DNA from: Candidatus Electrothrix aarhusensis | GTDB lineage: Bacteria; Desulfobacterota; Desulfobulbia; Desulfobulbales; Desulfobulbaceae | Reading direction: 5' to 3' | Assembly: GCA_004028505.1 (NCBI GenBank) | Contig: MTKO01000102.1 | Coordinates: 21,124 to 85,123 of the forward strand | DNA: 64,000 nucleotides | In this document: positions 24,188 to 32,602 of the stretch, in pieces | How the letters are laid out: the number at the start of each line of letters is the position of its first letter | How positions within the stretch are numbered: the stretch's first letter is position 1 | Notes under the pieces: model-generated | The model's database searches: none | Seen by the model: the letters and a program-made list of their open reading frames with translations, nothing else | What the model was told of the DNA's origin: nothing | Translations under genes and position numbers: made by a program

Positions 24188-24975
24188 GGCTTGTGGTAGC
24201 TGATAACGAGAAAAATATTATAGTTAAAACCTCAGGTGAAATTGAGGTGATGCGTCAAGCGAACAGTATAGTCGCGGACGTTTTGGAAATGCTGCAACAA
24301 GAAATGCGTCCAGGCCTGACCACTCGTCAATTGGATCGTTGGGCGCATGATTGTTGCCAAGATCATGGGGGGCAACCTGCCTTTCTCGGGTATAGAGGTT
24401 TTCCGGCAAGCCTTTGTGTTTCCATTAACGAACAAATTGTCCACGGGATTCCCTCGAAAAAGGTTAAAGTTCGAGAGGGAGATATAGTTTCTGTTGATTT
24501 CGGCGTGATTTATAACGGTTTTTACGGCGATTCGGCAGTGACCATACCTGTGGGTAAGTTGACTACTCGCAAGGAACGCCTTCTTCAAGTGACGCAGGAA
24601 GCGTTGGAGCGGGGAATTAGGCAGGTTAAGATCGGGAACAGAATTTCTGATGTTTCGGCTGCTGTTCAGGAACATGCTGAGAACAACGGGTTTTCTGTTG
24701 TTCGTCAGTTTGTCGGGCACGGAATAGGCTCCAGTCTTCATGAAGCACCTGAAGTGCCAAATTACATTCAGGATCAGCCTTCACCGAGGATTCTTGAAGG
24801 AATGGTTATTGCCATTGAACCTATGGTTAATATTGGTACTGCCAAGGTTAAGGTCCTGAAGGATGGTTGGACAGTGATTACAGCTGATAAAAAACCCTCA
24901 GCTCATTTTGAGCATTCCGTTGCTGCAACAGCAGAAGGGCCACTTGTTTTGAGTAGAAGAAAAGAAGAACTCTAA
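24184..24975 (+). CDS. map: Methionine aminopeptidase type I
   Basis: Removes the initiator Met from nascent proteins; a dinuclear metal enzyme. It has 263 residues if it starts at TTG 24184, which overlaps the secY stop. GTG 24193 is an equally possible start. The family core is clear: [18 protein letters not shown], metal-ligand Asp residues in [19 protein letters not shown], His in GHGIG, Glu in AIEPM and the last Glu in HFEHSV. No adk lies between secY and map, unlike Firmicutes. Confidence 0.95.
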   Translation: MRLVVADNEKNIIVKTSGEIEVMRQANSIVADVLEMLQQEMRPGLTTRQLDRWAHDCCQDHGGQPAFLGYRGFPASLCVSINEQIVHGIPSKKVKVREGDIVSVDFGVIYNGFYGDSAVTIPVGKLTTRKERLLQVTQEALERGIRQVKIGNRISDVSAAVQEHAENNGFSVVRQFVGHGIGSSLHEAPEVPNYIQDQPSPRILEGMVIAIEPMVNIGTAKVKVLKDGWTVITADKKPSAHFEHSVAATAEGPLVLSRRKEEL

Positions 24976-25003
24976 TCTTTCGATAATATTGTGGAGTTGA
25001 CGT

Positions 25004-25027
25004 GAACCCCTACGGGTTCTTTTTTTT
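25004..25027 (+). terminator. Rho-independent terminator after map
   Basis: GAACCC (25004-25009), loop CTAC, GGGTTC (25014-25019), then eight T. It ends the long str-S10-spc transcript. Confidence 0.9.
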
Positions 25028-25049
25028 ATGCAAATCAAGTTAAAACTGG

Positions 25050-25078
25050 TTGTAAAAAAAAACTTTTTTATATATAAT
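25050..25078 (+). promoter_or_regulatory. Sigma-70-type promoter for the infA-rpmJ-alpha group
   Basis: TTGTAA at 25050-25055 and TATAAT at 25073-25078 are separated by exactly 17 bp, in a very AT-rich stretch directly after the map terminator and about 40 bp before infA. Confidence 0.75.
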
Positions 25079-25119
25079 AACCTTTTTTTATTTTTTGAAA
25101 ATAAAACTGGATGGGAACT

Positions 25120-25359
25120 ATGGCCAAAGAAGAAGCCATTGAAGTTGAAGGAACTATAATTGAGCCTTTACCCAACGCGATGTTTCGTGTTGAACTTGAT
25201 AACGGGCATAAGGTTCTGGCGCATATTTCCGGTAAGATGCGCATGCATTATATTAAAATTCTGCCAGGTGATAGAGTGACGGTCGAGTTGTCGCCTTATG
25301 ACCTGACAAGAGGGCGTGTCACTTTCCGCTCAAAAGGCGGCGGTAAAGGGAAGCGCTGA
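25120..25359 (+). CDS. infA: Translation initiation factor IF-1
   Basis: OB-fold factor that occupies the A site during initiation. ATG 25120 gives the family-typical [13 protein letters not shown] start and 79 residues. An ATG at 25111 would add three. The [20 protein letters not shown] and [15 protein letters not shown] segments are fully conserved, with a short basic Gly/Lys tail. It lies between the map terminator/promoter and rpmJ. Confidence 0.95.
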   Translation: MAKEEAIEVEGTIIEPLPNAMFRVELDNGHKVLAHISGKMRMHYIKILPGDRVTVELSPYDLTRGRVTFRSKGGGKGKR

Positions 25360-25388
25360 ACCAAACAAGTCAGCAAGGAAACAGAGAC

Positions 25389-25502
25389 ATGAAAGTACGA
25401 GCATCTGTTAAAAAAATGTGCAGCGACTGTAAGATCCTTAAGCGAAAGGGTGTGGTTCGGGTAAACTGCAAAAATTCAAAGCATAAGCAGCGTCAGGGTT
25501 AA
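25389..25502 (+). CDS. rpmJ: 50S ribosomal protein L36, zinc-binding type
   Basis: bL36, the smallest large-subunit protein, 37 residues ([19 protein letters not shown]...). The zinc ligands C11, C14, C27 and H32 are present, so this is the C+ form. It sits between infA and rpsM in the standard order. Confidence 0.95.
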   Translation: MKVRASVKKMCSDCKILKRKGVVRVNCKNSKHKQRQG

Positions 25503-25539
25503 CCTGCATAATGTAGCTTTTTTTTAAAGGAGTAAAGTT

Positions 25540-25908
25540 TTGGCACGATTATCAGGTGTAGATTTACCGCGCAATAAGCATATGGACAGGGCGCTTACCT
25601 ATATTTACGGTATAGGGCTCACGACTGCACGCGCTATTTTGGACAAGGCTGATCTGCCGTATCAGATGAATTCCGATGATCTGAGCGGTGATGATGTTAC
25701 ACGTATCAGGAAGATCATTGAGGCAGATTATGTCGTTGAAGGTGATCGCCGGCGTGAAGTGGCTATGGATATCAAACGTCACATCGATCTCGGTACCTAC
25801 CGGGGACGACGTCATCGTATGAGTCTTCCTTGTCGCGGACAACGGACAAAGACCAATGCTAGGACACGTAAGGGTCCTAAGCGTGGCGCAGCAGTACGTA
25901 AAAAATAA
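25540..25908 (+). CDS. rpsM: 30S ribosomal protein S13
   Basis: uS13 bridges the 30S head to the 50S subunit. It has 122 residues and starts at TTG 25540 behind AAAGGAG. The LARLSGVDLPRNKHMDRALTY start region (after the initiator), the helix-hairpin-helix YGIGLTTARAILDKA and the basic RGRRHRMSLPCRGQRTKTNA tail are typical. Confidence 0.96.
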   Translation: MARLSGVDLPRNKHMDRALTYIYGIGLTTARAILDKADLPYQMNSDDLSGDDVTRIRKIIEADYVVEGDRRREVAMDIKRHIDLGTYRGRRHRMSLPCRGQRTKTNARTRKGPKRGAAVRKK

Positions 25909-25973
25909 GATTGTCAACACGCTTTTACTGCCGGTGAAAGTACTATTCATAGAGGAAGCTATACGGAGCTGAT

Positions 25974-26372
25974 ATGGCGAAAGGGAAAAAAGGCGCGGTA
26001 CGAACAAAGCGTCGTGAAAAGAAAAATGTTCCTGATGGAATTATTTTTATCTACTCAACGTTTAATAATACGTTAATAACCATTTCGGATAAGCTAGGCA
26101 ATGTTGTCTCTTGGTCTAGTGCCGGAGTTATCGGCTTTAAGGGGTCACGAAAATCAACTCCTTTTGCAGCTCAGAATGCCTTGAGTGATGCTGTTGCTAA
26201 AGCAAAAGAAAACGGTCTTCGCAGAGTTGAGATTCGTGTGAAAGGACCAGGGCCTGGTCGTGAAGCTGCCCTTCGTGCCTTAACCGGAACAGATCTGGAA
26301 GTCTCAAAGATTGTTGACGTGACTCCGATACCGCATAATGGTTGTAAACCCCCCAAACGCAGGCGGGTTTGA
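25974..26372 (+). CDS. rpsK: 30S ribosomal protein S11
   Basis: uS11, 132 residues, part of the platform near the E site. A basic N-terminus leads into [20 protein letters not shown], and the C-terminus is [18 protein letters not shown], all canonical. It precedes rpsD by 85 bp. Confidence 0.97.
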   Translation: MAKGKKGAVRTKRREKKNVPDGIIFIYSTFNNTLITISDKLGNVVSWSSAGVIGFKGSRKSTPFAAQNALSDAVAKAKENGLRRVEIRVKGPGPGREAALRALTGTDLEVSKIVDVTPIPHNGCKPPKRRRV

Positions 26373-26457
26373 GCAGTTTTAGTTTTCTGTACGGTCGCTG
26401 CCAGTATTAAGGCTGACCGCAGCGTAAAACCGATACCAATAATTGATGGAGGAATAA

Positions 26458-27087
26458 GTGGCTAGATATACAGGAGCTTCCTGCCGGACATGCAGGCGGG
26501 AAAATCTTAAATTGTTTTTGAAAGGCGAGAGATGCTACTCGGATAAGTGCTCATTTGAGCGGCGCACCTATGCGCCCGGACAGCACGGCCAGAATCGTTT
26601 TCGTAAGGTTTCCGACTATGCATTGCAGCTGCGGGAGAAGCAGAAAGTTAAGCATATGTATGGAATGCTTGAGAGTCAGTTTCGTCGCTACTTTTATCTA
26701 GCAGACCGCGCCAAAGGTGTTACCGGTCTGAATCTTCTGTCAATGTTGGAACGCCGCTTAGATAATGTTGTCTATCGCATGGGCTTTGCTGGCTCCAGAG
26801 ATCAGGCACGCCAATTTGTCCGCCATAATCATTTTCAGGTTAACGGTAGAAAAGCAGATATACCCTCTTTTCAGGTAAAGCCTGGTGATGTTGTCACCCT
26901 GAAGGAGAAAAGCCGCAAGAATGCTTTTATCGTTGAGAGTCTTGAGGCTGTTGCTCGCCGTGGTGTGCCCAGCTGGATGGAGCTGGATAAAGGTAATTTT
27001 CAGGGAACAGTGAAGGCTATGCCTAATCGGGAAGAAATAACCATGCCGATTAATGAACAGCTTATAGTCGAGCTGTACTCCAAGTAA
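26458..27087 (+). CDS. rpsD: 30S ribosomal protein S4
   Basis: uS4 nucleates 30S assembly and, in enterobacteria, represses the alpha operon. It has 209 residues from GTG 26458 behind GGAGGAA. The N-terminal part carries Cys residues spaced C-x2-C ... C-x4-C ([17 protein letters not shown]), the zinc-binding form. The S4 RNA-binding domain ([20 protein letters not shown]) follows at about residues 98-160. Confidence 0.97.
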   Translation: MARYTGASCRTCRRENLKLFLKGERCYSDKCSFERRTYAPGQHGQNRFRKVSDYALQLREKQKVKHMYGMLESQFRRYFYLADRAKGVTGLNLLSMLERRLDNVVYRMGFAGSRDQARQFVRHNHFQVNGRKADIPSFQVKPGDVVTLKEKSRKNAFIVESLEAVARRGVPSWMELDKGNFQGTVKAMPNREEITMPINEQLIVELYSK

Positions 27088-27105
27088 TACAAGGTCAGGT
27101 ATTTC

Positions 27106-28150
27106 ATGGAACAGGATATTCGGGATGATAATCCCTTTTACAGGAACTGGTATGACCTTGTTAGCCCGGAACGTCTGGAGGTTACCAGGGAGAGCCATAC
27201 AAACAGGTATGGTAAATTTATCTGCCAGCCTTTAGAACGCGGTTTTGCAGCGACAATAGGGAATTCCTTACGCAGGATACTTCTTTCCTCTATCAGAGGA
27301 GCTGCGATTACTTCCGTTCGAATTGAGGGAGCTGATCATGAGTTTACCACAATTGACGGAGTGCAGGAAGACGTCGCTGATATTATACTGAACCTGAAGC
27401 AGGTTCAGTTGAAGCTCAACGCTCCTGAGACCAGAACTGTTGTCATAGAAAAAAGTGAGACTGGCTTGATCACTGCTGGTGATATTGATGGCGGTGACAA
27501 GGTTGAAGTTATGAATCCGGAACAGCGATTTGCACGGTGACTGGAGCCAACACTACTTTCCGGGCTGAACTTGAGGTTCAGTGGGGCAAGGGCTATGTTC
27601 CAGCGGATTGGAATAAAAAAGAAAATCGTCCCTTGGGCGTGATTCCTATTGATGCTGCTTTTTCACCGATACTTCGTATTCAGTATGTGGTGAGTCAGGC
27701 CCGTGTTGGGCAACGGACAGACTATGACCGCCTCACGATAGAAATTGAAACTGACGGGTCTGTGCTCCCGGAGAATGCTCTTGCCTATGCTGCTAAGATT
27801 CTCAAGGAACAAATGACGATCTTTATCAATTTTAATGAGCAAGAGGCGATAGCTCCTGAGAGAGGGGATGGTGATGGTGATGGTCAGGACTTTCCTGATT
27901 TTCTCGATAAAAATGTCGAGGATCTTGAGCTTTCAGTTCGTTCCGCAAACTGTCTGAAGAATGCCAACATACAGTATATTGGTCAATTGGTGCAAAAAAC
28001 AGACGCTGAAATGCTGAAAACGAAAAATTTTGGTCGTAAATCACTGAATGAGATTAAAGCTCTCCTCTCGCAGCATGACTTGACCCTTAATATGTCCCAC
28101 GAGGCTGGGTGTTACCCTGTGAACGAGAGGACGCTGACATCGAAGGTTAA
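27106..28150 (+). CDS. rpoA: DNA-directed RNA polymerase subunit alpha (two single-base frameshifts)
   Basis: Alpha subunit: the N-terminal domain dimerises and assembles beta/beta', and the C-terminal domain contacts UP elements and activators. The frame breaks at about 27527 (after VMNPEQ), where one missing base restores ICTVTGANTTFRAELE. I infer a second break near 28103: adding one G (gaggctggg to gagggctggg) turns an odd tail into MSHEGWVLPCEREDADIEG and a TAA at 28148-28150. The restored protein has 348 residues. Without the second correction the frame runs to 28196. The alpha-CTD (FGRKSLNEIKALL) is intact. Confidence 0.92.
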
Positions 28151-28220
28151 TCTAGAGCAATCTAGAGTATGCCTTCAGATTGATCGGCTAACGTGATTTA
28201 CCGATTTTGAGGATAGAATA

Positions 28221-28604
28221 ATGAGACATAGAAAAACCGGTAGAAAACTGAACAGGAGTGCCTCTCATCGTTTAGCAATGATGCGGAATATCGTAACTTC
28301 GCTTCTTGAGCATGAGAGAATTTCCACAACTGTGCCCAAGGCCAAAGAGGCTCGGCGTGTAGCAGAAAAAATGATCACCTTGGGAAAACGTGGTGATTTA
28401 CACGCTCGGCGGCAGGCCATGGCTTATATCCGTTCAAAGGATATTGTGGCAAAACTTTTTGATAAGATTAGTGAGCAGTATACTGACCGTCAGGGTGGGT
28501 ATACGCGGATTGTTCGTACTGGAGTTCGTTCCGGCGATGCTGCTCCTATGGCCATCATTGAGCTGGTTGGCTATGAGGAATCAGCTGTGCAGGAAGCAGA
28601 ATAG
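28221..28604 (+). CDS. rplQ: 50S ribosomal protein L17
   Basis: bL17, 127 residues, located near the tunnel exit. [20 protein letters not shown] and the [20 protein letters not shown] segment are diagnostic. It closes the alpha group and is followed within 90 bp by a strong terminator. Confidence 0.97.
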   Translation: MRHRKTGRKLNRSASHRLAMMRNIVTSLLEHERISTTVPKAKEARRVAEKMITLGKRGDLHARRQAMAYIRSKDIVAKLFDKISEQYTDRQGGYTRIVRTGVRSGDAAPMAIIELVGYEESAVQEAE

Positions 28605-28688
28605 AAGAAGCTGTGTACTGATTACCCCCGTTGAAAGAGGTACAGAGTAACCTTTTCTGTAGCTCTCCTGAAACGGAAGGATGTATTG

Positions 28689-28725
28689 AGCCGGTTTGAT
28701 GATCATCATCAAACCGGCTTTTTTT
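28689..28725 (+). terminator. Rho-independent terminator after rplQ
   Basis: A 14-bp perfect stem (AGCCGGTTTGATGA / TCATCAAACCGGCT) with a three-base TCA loop and a run of seven T. It closes the 28-kb ribosomal block. Confidence 0.93.
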
Positions 28726-28738
28726 ATGGAGAATGGTT

Positions 28739-29518
28739 ATGAGTAGTGAAGTGACTACAGAAACAGGACCTGATGCACAAACAATTCCTTTGCAGCAAAG
28801 GGACTTCTTCCAGTTTCGTTGCCACCCTGGGGTCAGTTGTTATCTGACCTGTTGTCATAAATTAGAGTTACGACTTTATCCTTATGATATTATTTCTTTA
28901 AAAGATAAACTGTCGTGTAGTTCAACAGAGTTCCTGGAGTGTTATACCCGTTTAGGGGCAGGCGTACACCCGTATTTCCCAGCAGTCATGTTGAATATGG
29001 TGGTGAGTGAGGAAGCGCCGTGTCCGTTTCTCACTGAAGCGGGTTGCTCTGTTTATGCAGATCGCCCTTCAGCTTGTCGAACATACCCTTTGGAGAGAGG
29101 GGTTGAAAAAGAGGGGATAGGGGCAAGGCTGAAAAGCCATTACTCTGTTGTCCGTCATGCTTACTGCAAGGGCCATGATGAAGAGAACAGCTACACCGTT
29201 CGCCAATGGAAACGTGAGCAGCGCCTGGATTCCTTTAACCTGATGAACGATCTCTGGGCCGAGGTTGATGCCTTGTTTGCCAGCGACCCCTGGCAGGGCG
29301 AAGGACATGCTGGCCCTCGGCAGCAATTAGCCTTTATGGTTTGCTATAATATTGATGCCTTTCGTGCCTACAGCATTGAGAACAAGCTGACAGCCCGGTA
29401 TAGGTTAGATCGTGACCAACGGAGGCGTATTGAACGAGATGATGCCGAGCTGCTCAAATTCGGATTTAATTGGCTCTTGCATGTCCTTGGTAACAAAAGA
29501 ACATTACGTCCCCGGTAG
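28739..29518 (+). CDS. YkgJ-family cysteine cluster protein
   Basis: Putative Zn/Fe-chelating protein of the YkgJ/CxxCxxCC type; cellular role not established. The start is ATG 28739, which has GGAGA 7 bp upstream (ATG 28733 is too close to it). The 259-residue protein shows an N-terminal cysteine group FRCHPGVSCYLTCCHKLE and then the family signature CPFLTEAGCSVYADRPSACR / YPLE, followed by a later Cys (AYCKGHDEE). The C-terminal half is helical and has no recognised domain. It begins just after the rplQ terminator, and its stop overlaps the start of the exporter gene by one base, so the two are probably one operon. Confidence 0.8.
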   Translation: MSSEVTTETGPDAQTIPLQQRDFFQFRCHPGVSCYLTCCHKLELRLYPYDIISLKDKLSCSSTEFLECYTRLGAGVHPYFPAVMLNMVVSEEAPCPFLTEAGCSVYADRPSACRTYPLERGVEKEGIGARLKSHYSVVRHAYCKGHDEENSYTVRQWKREQRLDSFNLMNDLWAEVDALFASDPWQGEGHAGPRQQLAFMVCYNIDAFRAYSIENKLTARYRLDRDQRRRIERDDAELLKFGFNWLLHVLGNKRTLRPR

Positions 29519-30722
29519 TGCGATCTACTGAGAGCAGGATCAGCTCTCCTCCTGGTTGGTATATCCTCGGTGTCCTCAGCCTGCTTATGGGCTTTGGTTC
29601 AATCTCCACCGACCTCTACCTCCCAGCCATGCCCTCTATGGGTCGCGCTTTGGGCGCAAATGCTGGCATGATAGAGCTGACCATTTCGGGTTATCTGATC
29701 GGGTTCAGCCTGGGACAGCTCTTTTGGGGACCAATCAGTGATCGATATGGTCGCCGACCCTCAGTGTCTGCTGGCTTGATTCTCTTTGTCATCGGTTCAG
29801 GAGGATGTGCTCTTGCTGGGAGCGCACCCGCGCTTATCGGTTGGCGGATTGTCCAGGCAATCGGGGCCTGTGCCGGTGTTGCCTTGGCACGGGCAATGGT
29901 TCGTGATCTTTATGTGGGTAATCGGGCCGCGCAGATGCTCTCAAGCCTGATGACTATCATGACCATTGCGCCGCTTCTCGGTCCCTTGCTGGGTGGGCAG
30001 ATCGTGGCGTTGGCTGGCTGGCGTGCTGTTTTTGGGTTCCTAGTGGTGGTGGGCTTATTCACCCTTATTCTTCTGTGGACTATCCCTGAAACCTTGCCTG
30101 CCAGCCGCCGGAATACTGAGTCCTTCCGAGGTGCCCTGCGCTATTACGGCGAATTGCTCCGCCATCGCCGGATCCTTGGGTATGCAAGTACCGGCGGTTT
30201 CCTTTATGCCGGTTTGTTTGCCTATGTGGCCGGGACCCCCTTTATCTATATTAATTATTACCATGTCTCTGAGCAGGGATACGGTTTTTTCTGGGGGATT
30301 GTCATTGTCGGTGCCACAGCGGCAAATTTCCTCAATGCCCGTTTGGTTATCCGGCATGGTTATGATCGAATCCTGATCATCGGCACCGTGGTGATGGCCC
30401 TTGCAGCTTTTACTACTGCCTGGACAGCCGGAACCGGCTGGGGCGGGCTGTGGGGCTTGGTCTTACCCCTGTTTGTGTTTATTTCCAGTGTGGGACTCAT
30501 CGTGGCCAACTCGGTTGCCGGAGCCATGACTTGTTTTCCTGAACGGGCCGGGGCTGTGTCCGCCTTGGTCGGGGCAATCCATTACGGCAGCGGGATTATC
30601 GGATCTGCCTGGTCGGCCTCCTTGCCGATGGTACGCCTTGGCCTATGGGCTTGATTATCGGTATGACTGGAGTGGGTTGCCTCCTCTCAACTTTTTTCTT
30701 GTTAAAGGCTCCCGAGAAATAA
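29518..30722 (+). CDS. MFS drug-resistance transporter, Bcr/CflA type (single-base frameshift)
   Basis: Inner-membrane proton antiporter of the major facilitator superfamily with about 12 hydrophobic helices. SISTDLYLPAMPSMGRALGA near the start and GPISDRYGRRPSVSAGLILF (loop 2-3 signature) are typical of Bcr/CflA exporters. The frame breaks at about 30608: adding one C (tgcctgg to tgccctgg) replaces a short false end with GSALVGLLADGTPWPMGLII and runs to TAA 30720-30722. The restored length of 401 residues fits the family. The substrate is unknown. It is coupled to the upstream Cys-cluster gene (TAGTG overlap). Confidence 0.85.
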
Positions 30723-30739
30723 TTGTTCCAGGAACAATT
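30721..30739. repeat. 19-bp perfect palindrome after the exporter gene
   Basis: AATTGTTCC-A-GGAACAATT, directly at the exporter stop codon. It has no T run, so it is a poor intrinsic terminator. An operator or a transcript-end hairpin are both possible. The rest of 30740-30973 holds no gene I can support. Confidence 0.55.
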
Positions 30740-30973
30740 CCTCTGTAACCCCCGTCTCTTTTCGCTGCATTTCAGCAGATCTTAAGCAGTTGTCCCGTCA
30801 TCAACTTTATCCTCTCGATTTGGATGAATTTTTTCTTTACTCGTTTCCTGTTCCATGCTACTTGTTGTATTTGTTTGATAAGAGGGAGAATACAGGTGAG
30901 CTTTTGATGGGCATATCTGAATGAAACGAAAGGAAGTCTCCTTTACCGGTAACTATTAACACAAGAGTTGAAA

Positions 30974-31372
30974 ATGAAAGGTATTATGAGAATAGCAGCA
31001 GTAATAGTTGTGTCGCTCTTGTTGCTTACAACCGACCTCATGGCGGAAGAGAGCAAGGTAGAAAATATTACGCCGGATATTGTCGGAAAAACATATCTGT
31101 TTGATTATGGTGAGTATGCGTATGACATAACAATAACGTCTGACAAGTCGTTACATTGGAAGCTGGCTAAAGGAAGCTTTGAAGGGCCGAGCACAGGAGA
31201 TAATCCGTATCTGTCCAGTAAAATTGCTGATGGTGTTGTCTTCATATCCTGGAAAGAAAAAAGCGGGTATCAGTTTTATAATGTTATGGATTTGAATACC
31301 GGGAAGTTAACAACCCATGCTAATGCGGACGGGTTGTCTATAAATATGGGAAAGGTTACGTTGAAGAAGTGA
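30974..31372 (+). CDS. Exported MoaF-like protein
   Basis: Small exported protein of unknown role. ATG 30974 begins a clear signal peptide (basic start, hydrophobic IAAVIVVSLLLLTTDL, then cleavage near MAEES). The mature part (about 105 residues) reads as a beta-rich lipocalin-like domain: GKTYLFDYGEYAYDITI, LHWKLAKG, VFISWKEKSGYQF, VMDLNTGKLTTHAN. The pattern of a YxxxF/WKE strand followed by LDxxTGxxT resembles MoaF-related proteins; this is by memory, not a search. It stands alone, with 251 bp upstream and 243 bp downstream. Confidence 0.65.
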   Translation: MKGIMRIAAVIVVSLLLLTTDLMAEESKVENITPDIVGKTYLFDYGEYAYDITITSDKSLHWKLAKGSFEGPSTGDNPYLSSKIADGVVFISWKEKSGYQFYNVMDLNTGKLTTHANADGLSINMGKVTLKK

Positions 31373-31401
31373 TGTGTGGCTGAGTGGGGTAGTTTGGGTA
31401 A

Positions 31402-31530
31402 GGAAAACGGAGCATTGCCTCCGCCTTGCTGCAACAGGTTGTATCTGTTGAGGTTATTGCCAAGGCTACTACGGGGTTGTTGGTGGGTGAGCTTGAAGAA
31501 ATGCGGGGGCGGGAAAGGGAGGTGCAATAG
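31402..31530 (+). pseudogene. Possible gene remnant with no start codon
   Basis: A 42-codon open stretch ending at TAG 31528-31530 has protein-like composition (SIASALLQQVVSVEVIAKAT then GLLVGELEEMRGREREVQ). It has no usable start and a stop just before it. I do not recognise it. It may be the 3' end of a lost gene. Confidence 0.25.
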
Positions 31531-31560
31531 TTGACGTTACCCATTCGCTGATCATAGTAT
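31531..31560 (+). promoter_or_regulatory. Possible promoter for the nucleotidyltransferase gene
   Basis: TTGACG (31531-31536), 18-bp spacer, TAGTAT (31555-31560), about 55 bp upstream of the ATG at 31616. Confidence 0.45.
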
Positions 31561-31615
31561 ACTGGTGATACATGTTGGGTTATGATCTTGATAATAGAGA
31601 AAAGAGGCGGAACGC

Positions 31616-31933
31616 ATGATTATGACATATCTGGATGATATCGTTTGTGAATTCAAACAGGCGGTTGCCGCGAAATATACCGTGAGTGACATGAGGCTCT
31701 TCGGTTCAAATGCGCGGGAAGACGCGACAGAAGAGTCTGACATTGACATTTTTATTCAGATTCCCGATCTGACGACGGATATTGAGCAGGATGTGTACAA
31801 TATGGCTTATGATTTAGAGTTGAAGTATGACTGTTTAGTTGATGTTATCCTGCTCTCTGATTCTGACATCGGTACCCATGCGGATTGCCTACCGATCTAC
31901 CGCAATATTCTGCGGGAAGGGGTGCGCCTGTGA
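31616..31933 (+). CDS. MNT-type nucleotidyltransferase domain protein
   Basis: A 105-residue minimal nucleotidyltransferase. The catalytic signature appears as LFGSNAREDATEESDIDIFI (GS motif followed by D-x-D at about residues 42-44), with a third acidic residue in CLVDVIL. Proteins like this form toxin-antitoxin pairs with HEPN proteins, in which the nucleotidyltransferase AMPylates and silences the HEPN RNase. The stop overlaps the start of the next frame (GTGA), as in real MNT-HEPN pairs, but that partner is degraded here. GAGGCGG precedes the ATG. Confidence 0.8.
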   Translation: MIMTYLDDIVCEFKQAVAAKYTVSDMRLFGSNAREDATEESDIDIFIQIPDLTTDIEQDVYNMAYDLELKYDCLVDVILLSDSDIGTHADCLPIYRNILREGVRL

Positions 31934-32076
31934 TACCTGAAGATCGTCGGACGATCATGACCTATAGCTTGGAACGCTCGGCTGTTACGCGAAAACGGGA
32001 TGCTCATCCCGGCCATGAATCTTGTCAATATCATGGAAAGTTTCCATTTATTAATATTGTGCTGTGGGGAGGATGA
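31930..32076 (+). pseudogene. Degraded HEPN-domain partner (remnant)
   Basis: GTG 31930 overlaps the nucleotidyltransferase stop and begins IPEDRRTIMTYSLERS, a good match to the first helix of HEPN toxins. The following sequence loses the family pattern and ends after 48 codons. A shifted frame (LLRENGMLIPAMNLVN) partly resembles the second HEPN helix, suggesting a frameshift plus truncation. The RNase R-x4-6-H motif is not seen. Identification is tentative. Confidence 0.45.
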
Positions 32077-32082
32077 TTCGAC

Positions 32083-32424
32083 ATGAGTGAAGTGCCCAAA
32101 GAATCCCAAGCTTTTGCTAGGGCGAAGATGCAGGAGATATTAGATTAAGCTGTTGATGCTGGTGCTGATGCGGTCACAATTGAGTTCGCCAAAGAAGGCG
32201 GTCTGGAGGTACTCTTTGTGTTCGGGAATACAGGTATCGGGGATATCTTTATTCAGCAGAACCTTGAGGAAGATGTTATGACTCTGATTTATGAACAATC
32301 AGGGCTGGAGGGAAAGTCCTGCGGTGTACTGCATTGGGAATGCCACGGGCAGAATCTGGAGATCAATGTAGAGGAGTATGAAAGCTTCGGTGAAATTGCA
32401 TATACATTGACATTTCTGAAATGA
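32083..32424 (+). pseudogene. Uncharacterised gene interrupted by an in-frame stop
   Basis: An ATG at 32083 opens a 114-codon frame that is continuous to TGA 32422-32424 except for a TAA at 32146-32148. Before the stop it reads MSEVPKESQAFARAKMQEIL and after it AVDAGADAVTIEFAKEGGLE, then FGNTGIGDIFIQQ and so on. The two parts read as one alpha/beta protein of unknown family. This differs from the deletions elsewhere: it is a nonsense substitution, either real decay or an error. A GTG at 32218 could start a shorter product. Confidence 0.5.
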
Positions 32425-32570
32425 CATCAACAAAACACAGAGCAAGTCAGTTAAGGTGACAGTCAGGCCCGAGCAGTTTTTGGAAATGTTGAGTAATTGA
32501 ATAGTTAAGGAAAAGAGAAAATGGGCTCTGACCCCGATTTTCTGTCTGATTGAGCAGTCCATATTTTAAG

Positions 32571-32589
32571 CCACCGGCTTGGCCGGTGG
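32571..32589. repeat. Strong hairpin downstream of the four-repeat gene
   Basis: CCACCGGC-TTG-GCCGGTGG, a perfect 8-bp stem with a 3-base loop, 14 bp beyond the stop of the minus-strand gene. There is no T run in either direction. About 35 bp to its left, GGGCTCTGACCCC resembles a motif I associate with REP/RAYT-type elements (from memory). The rest of 32425-32570 has no supported gene. Confidence 0.5.
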
Positions 32590-32602
32590 ATACTTACTCG
32601 CA

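Noticed and set aside
30968..30973. TTG start of the MoaF-like gene two codons earlier
   Set aside because: ATG 30974 gives a normal signal peptide; the TTG adds nothing.
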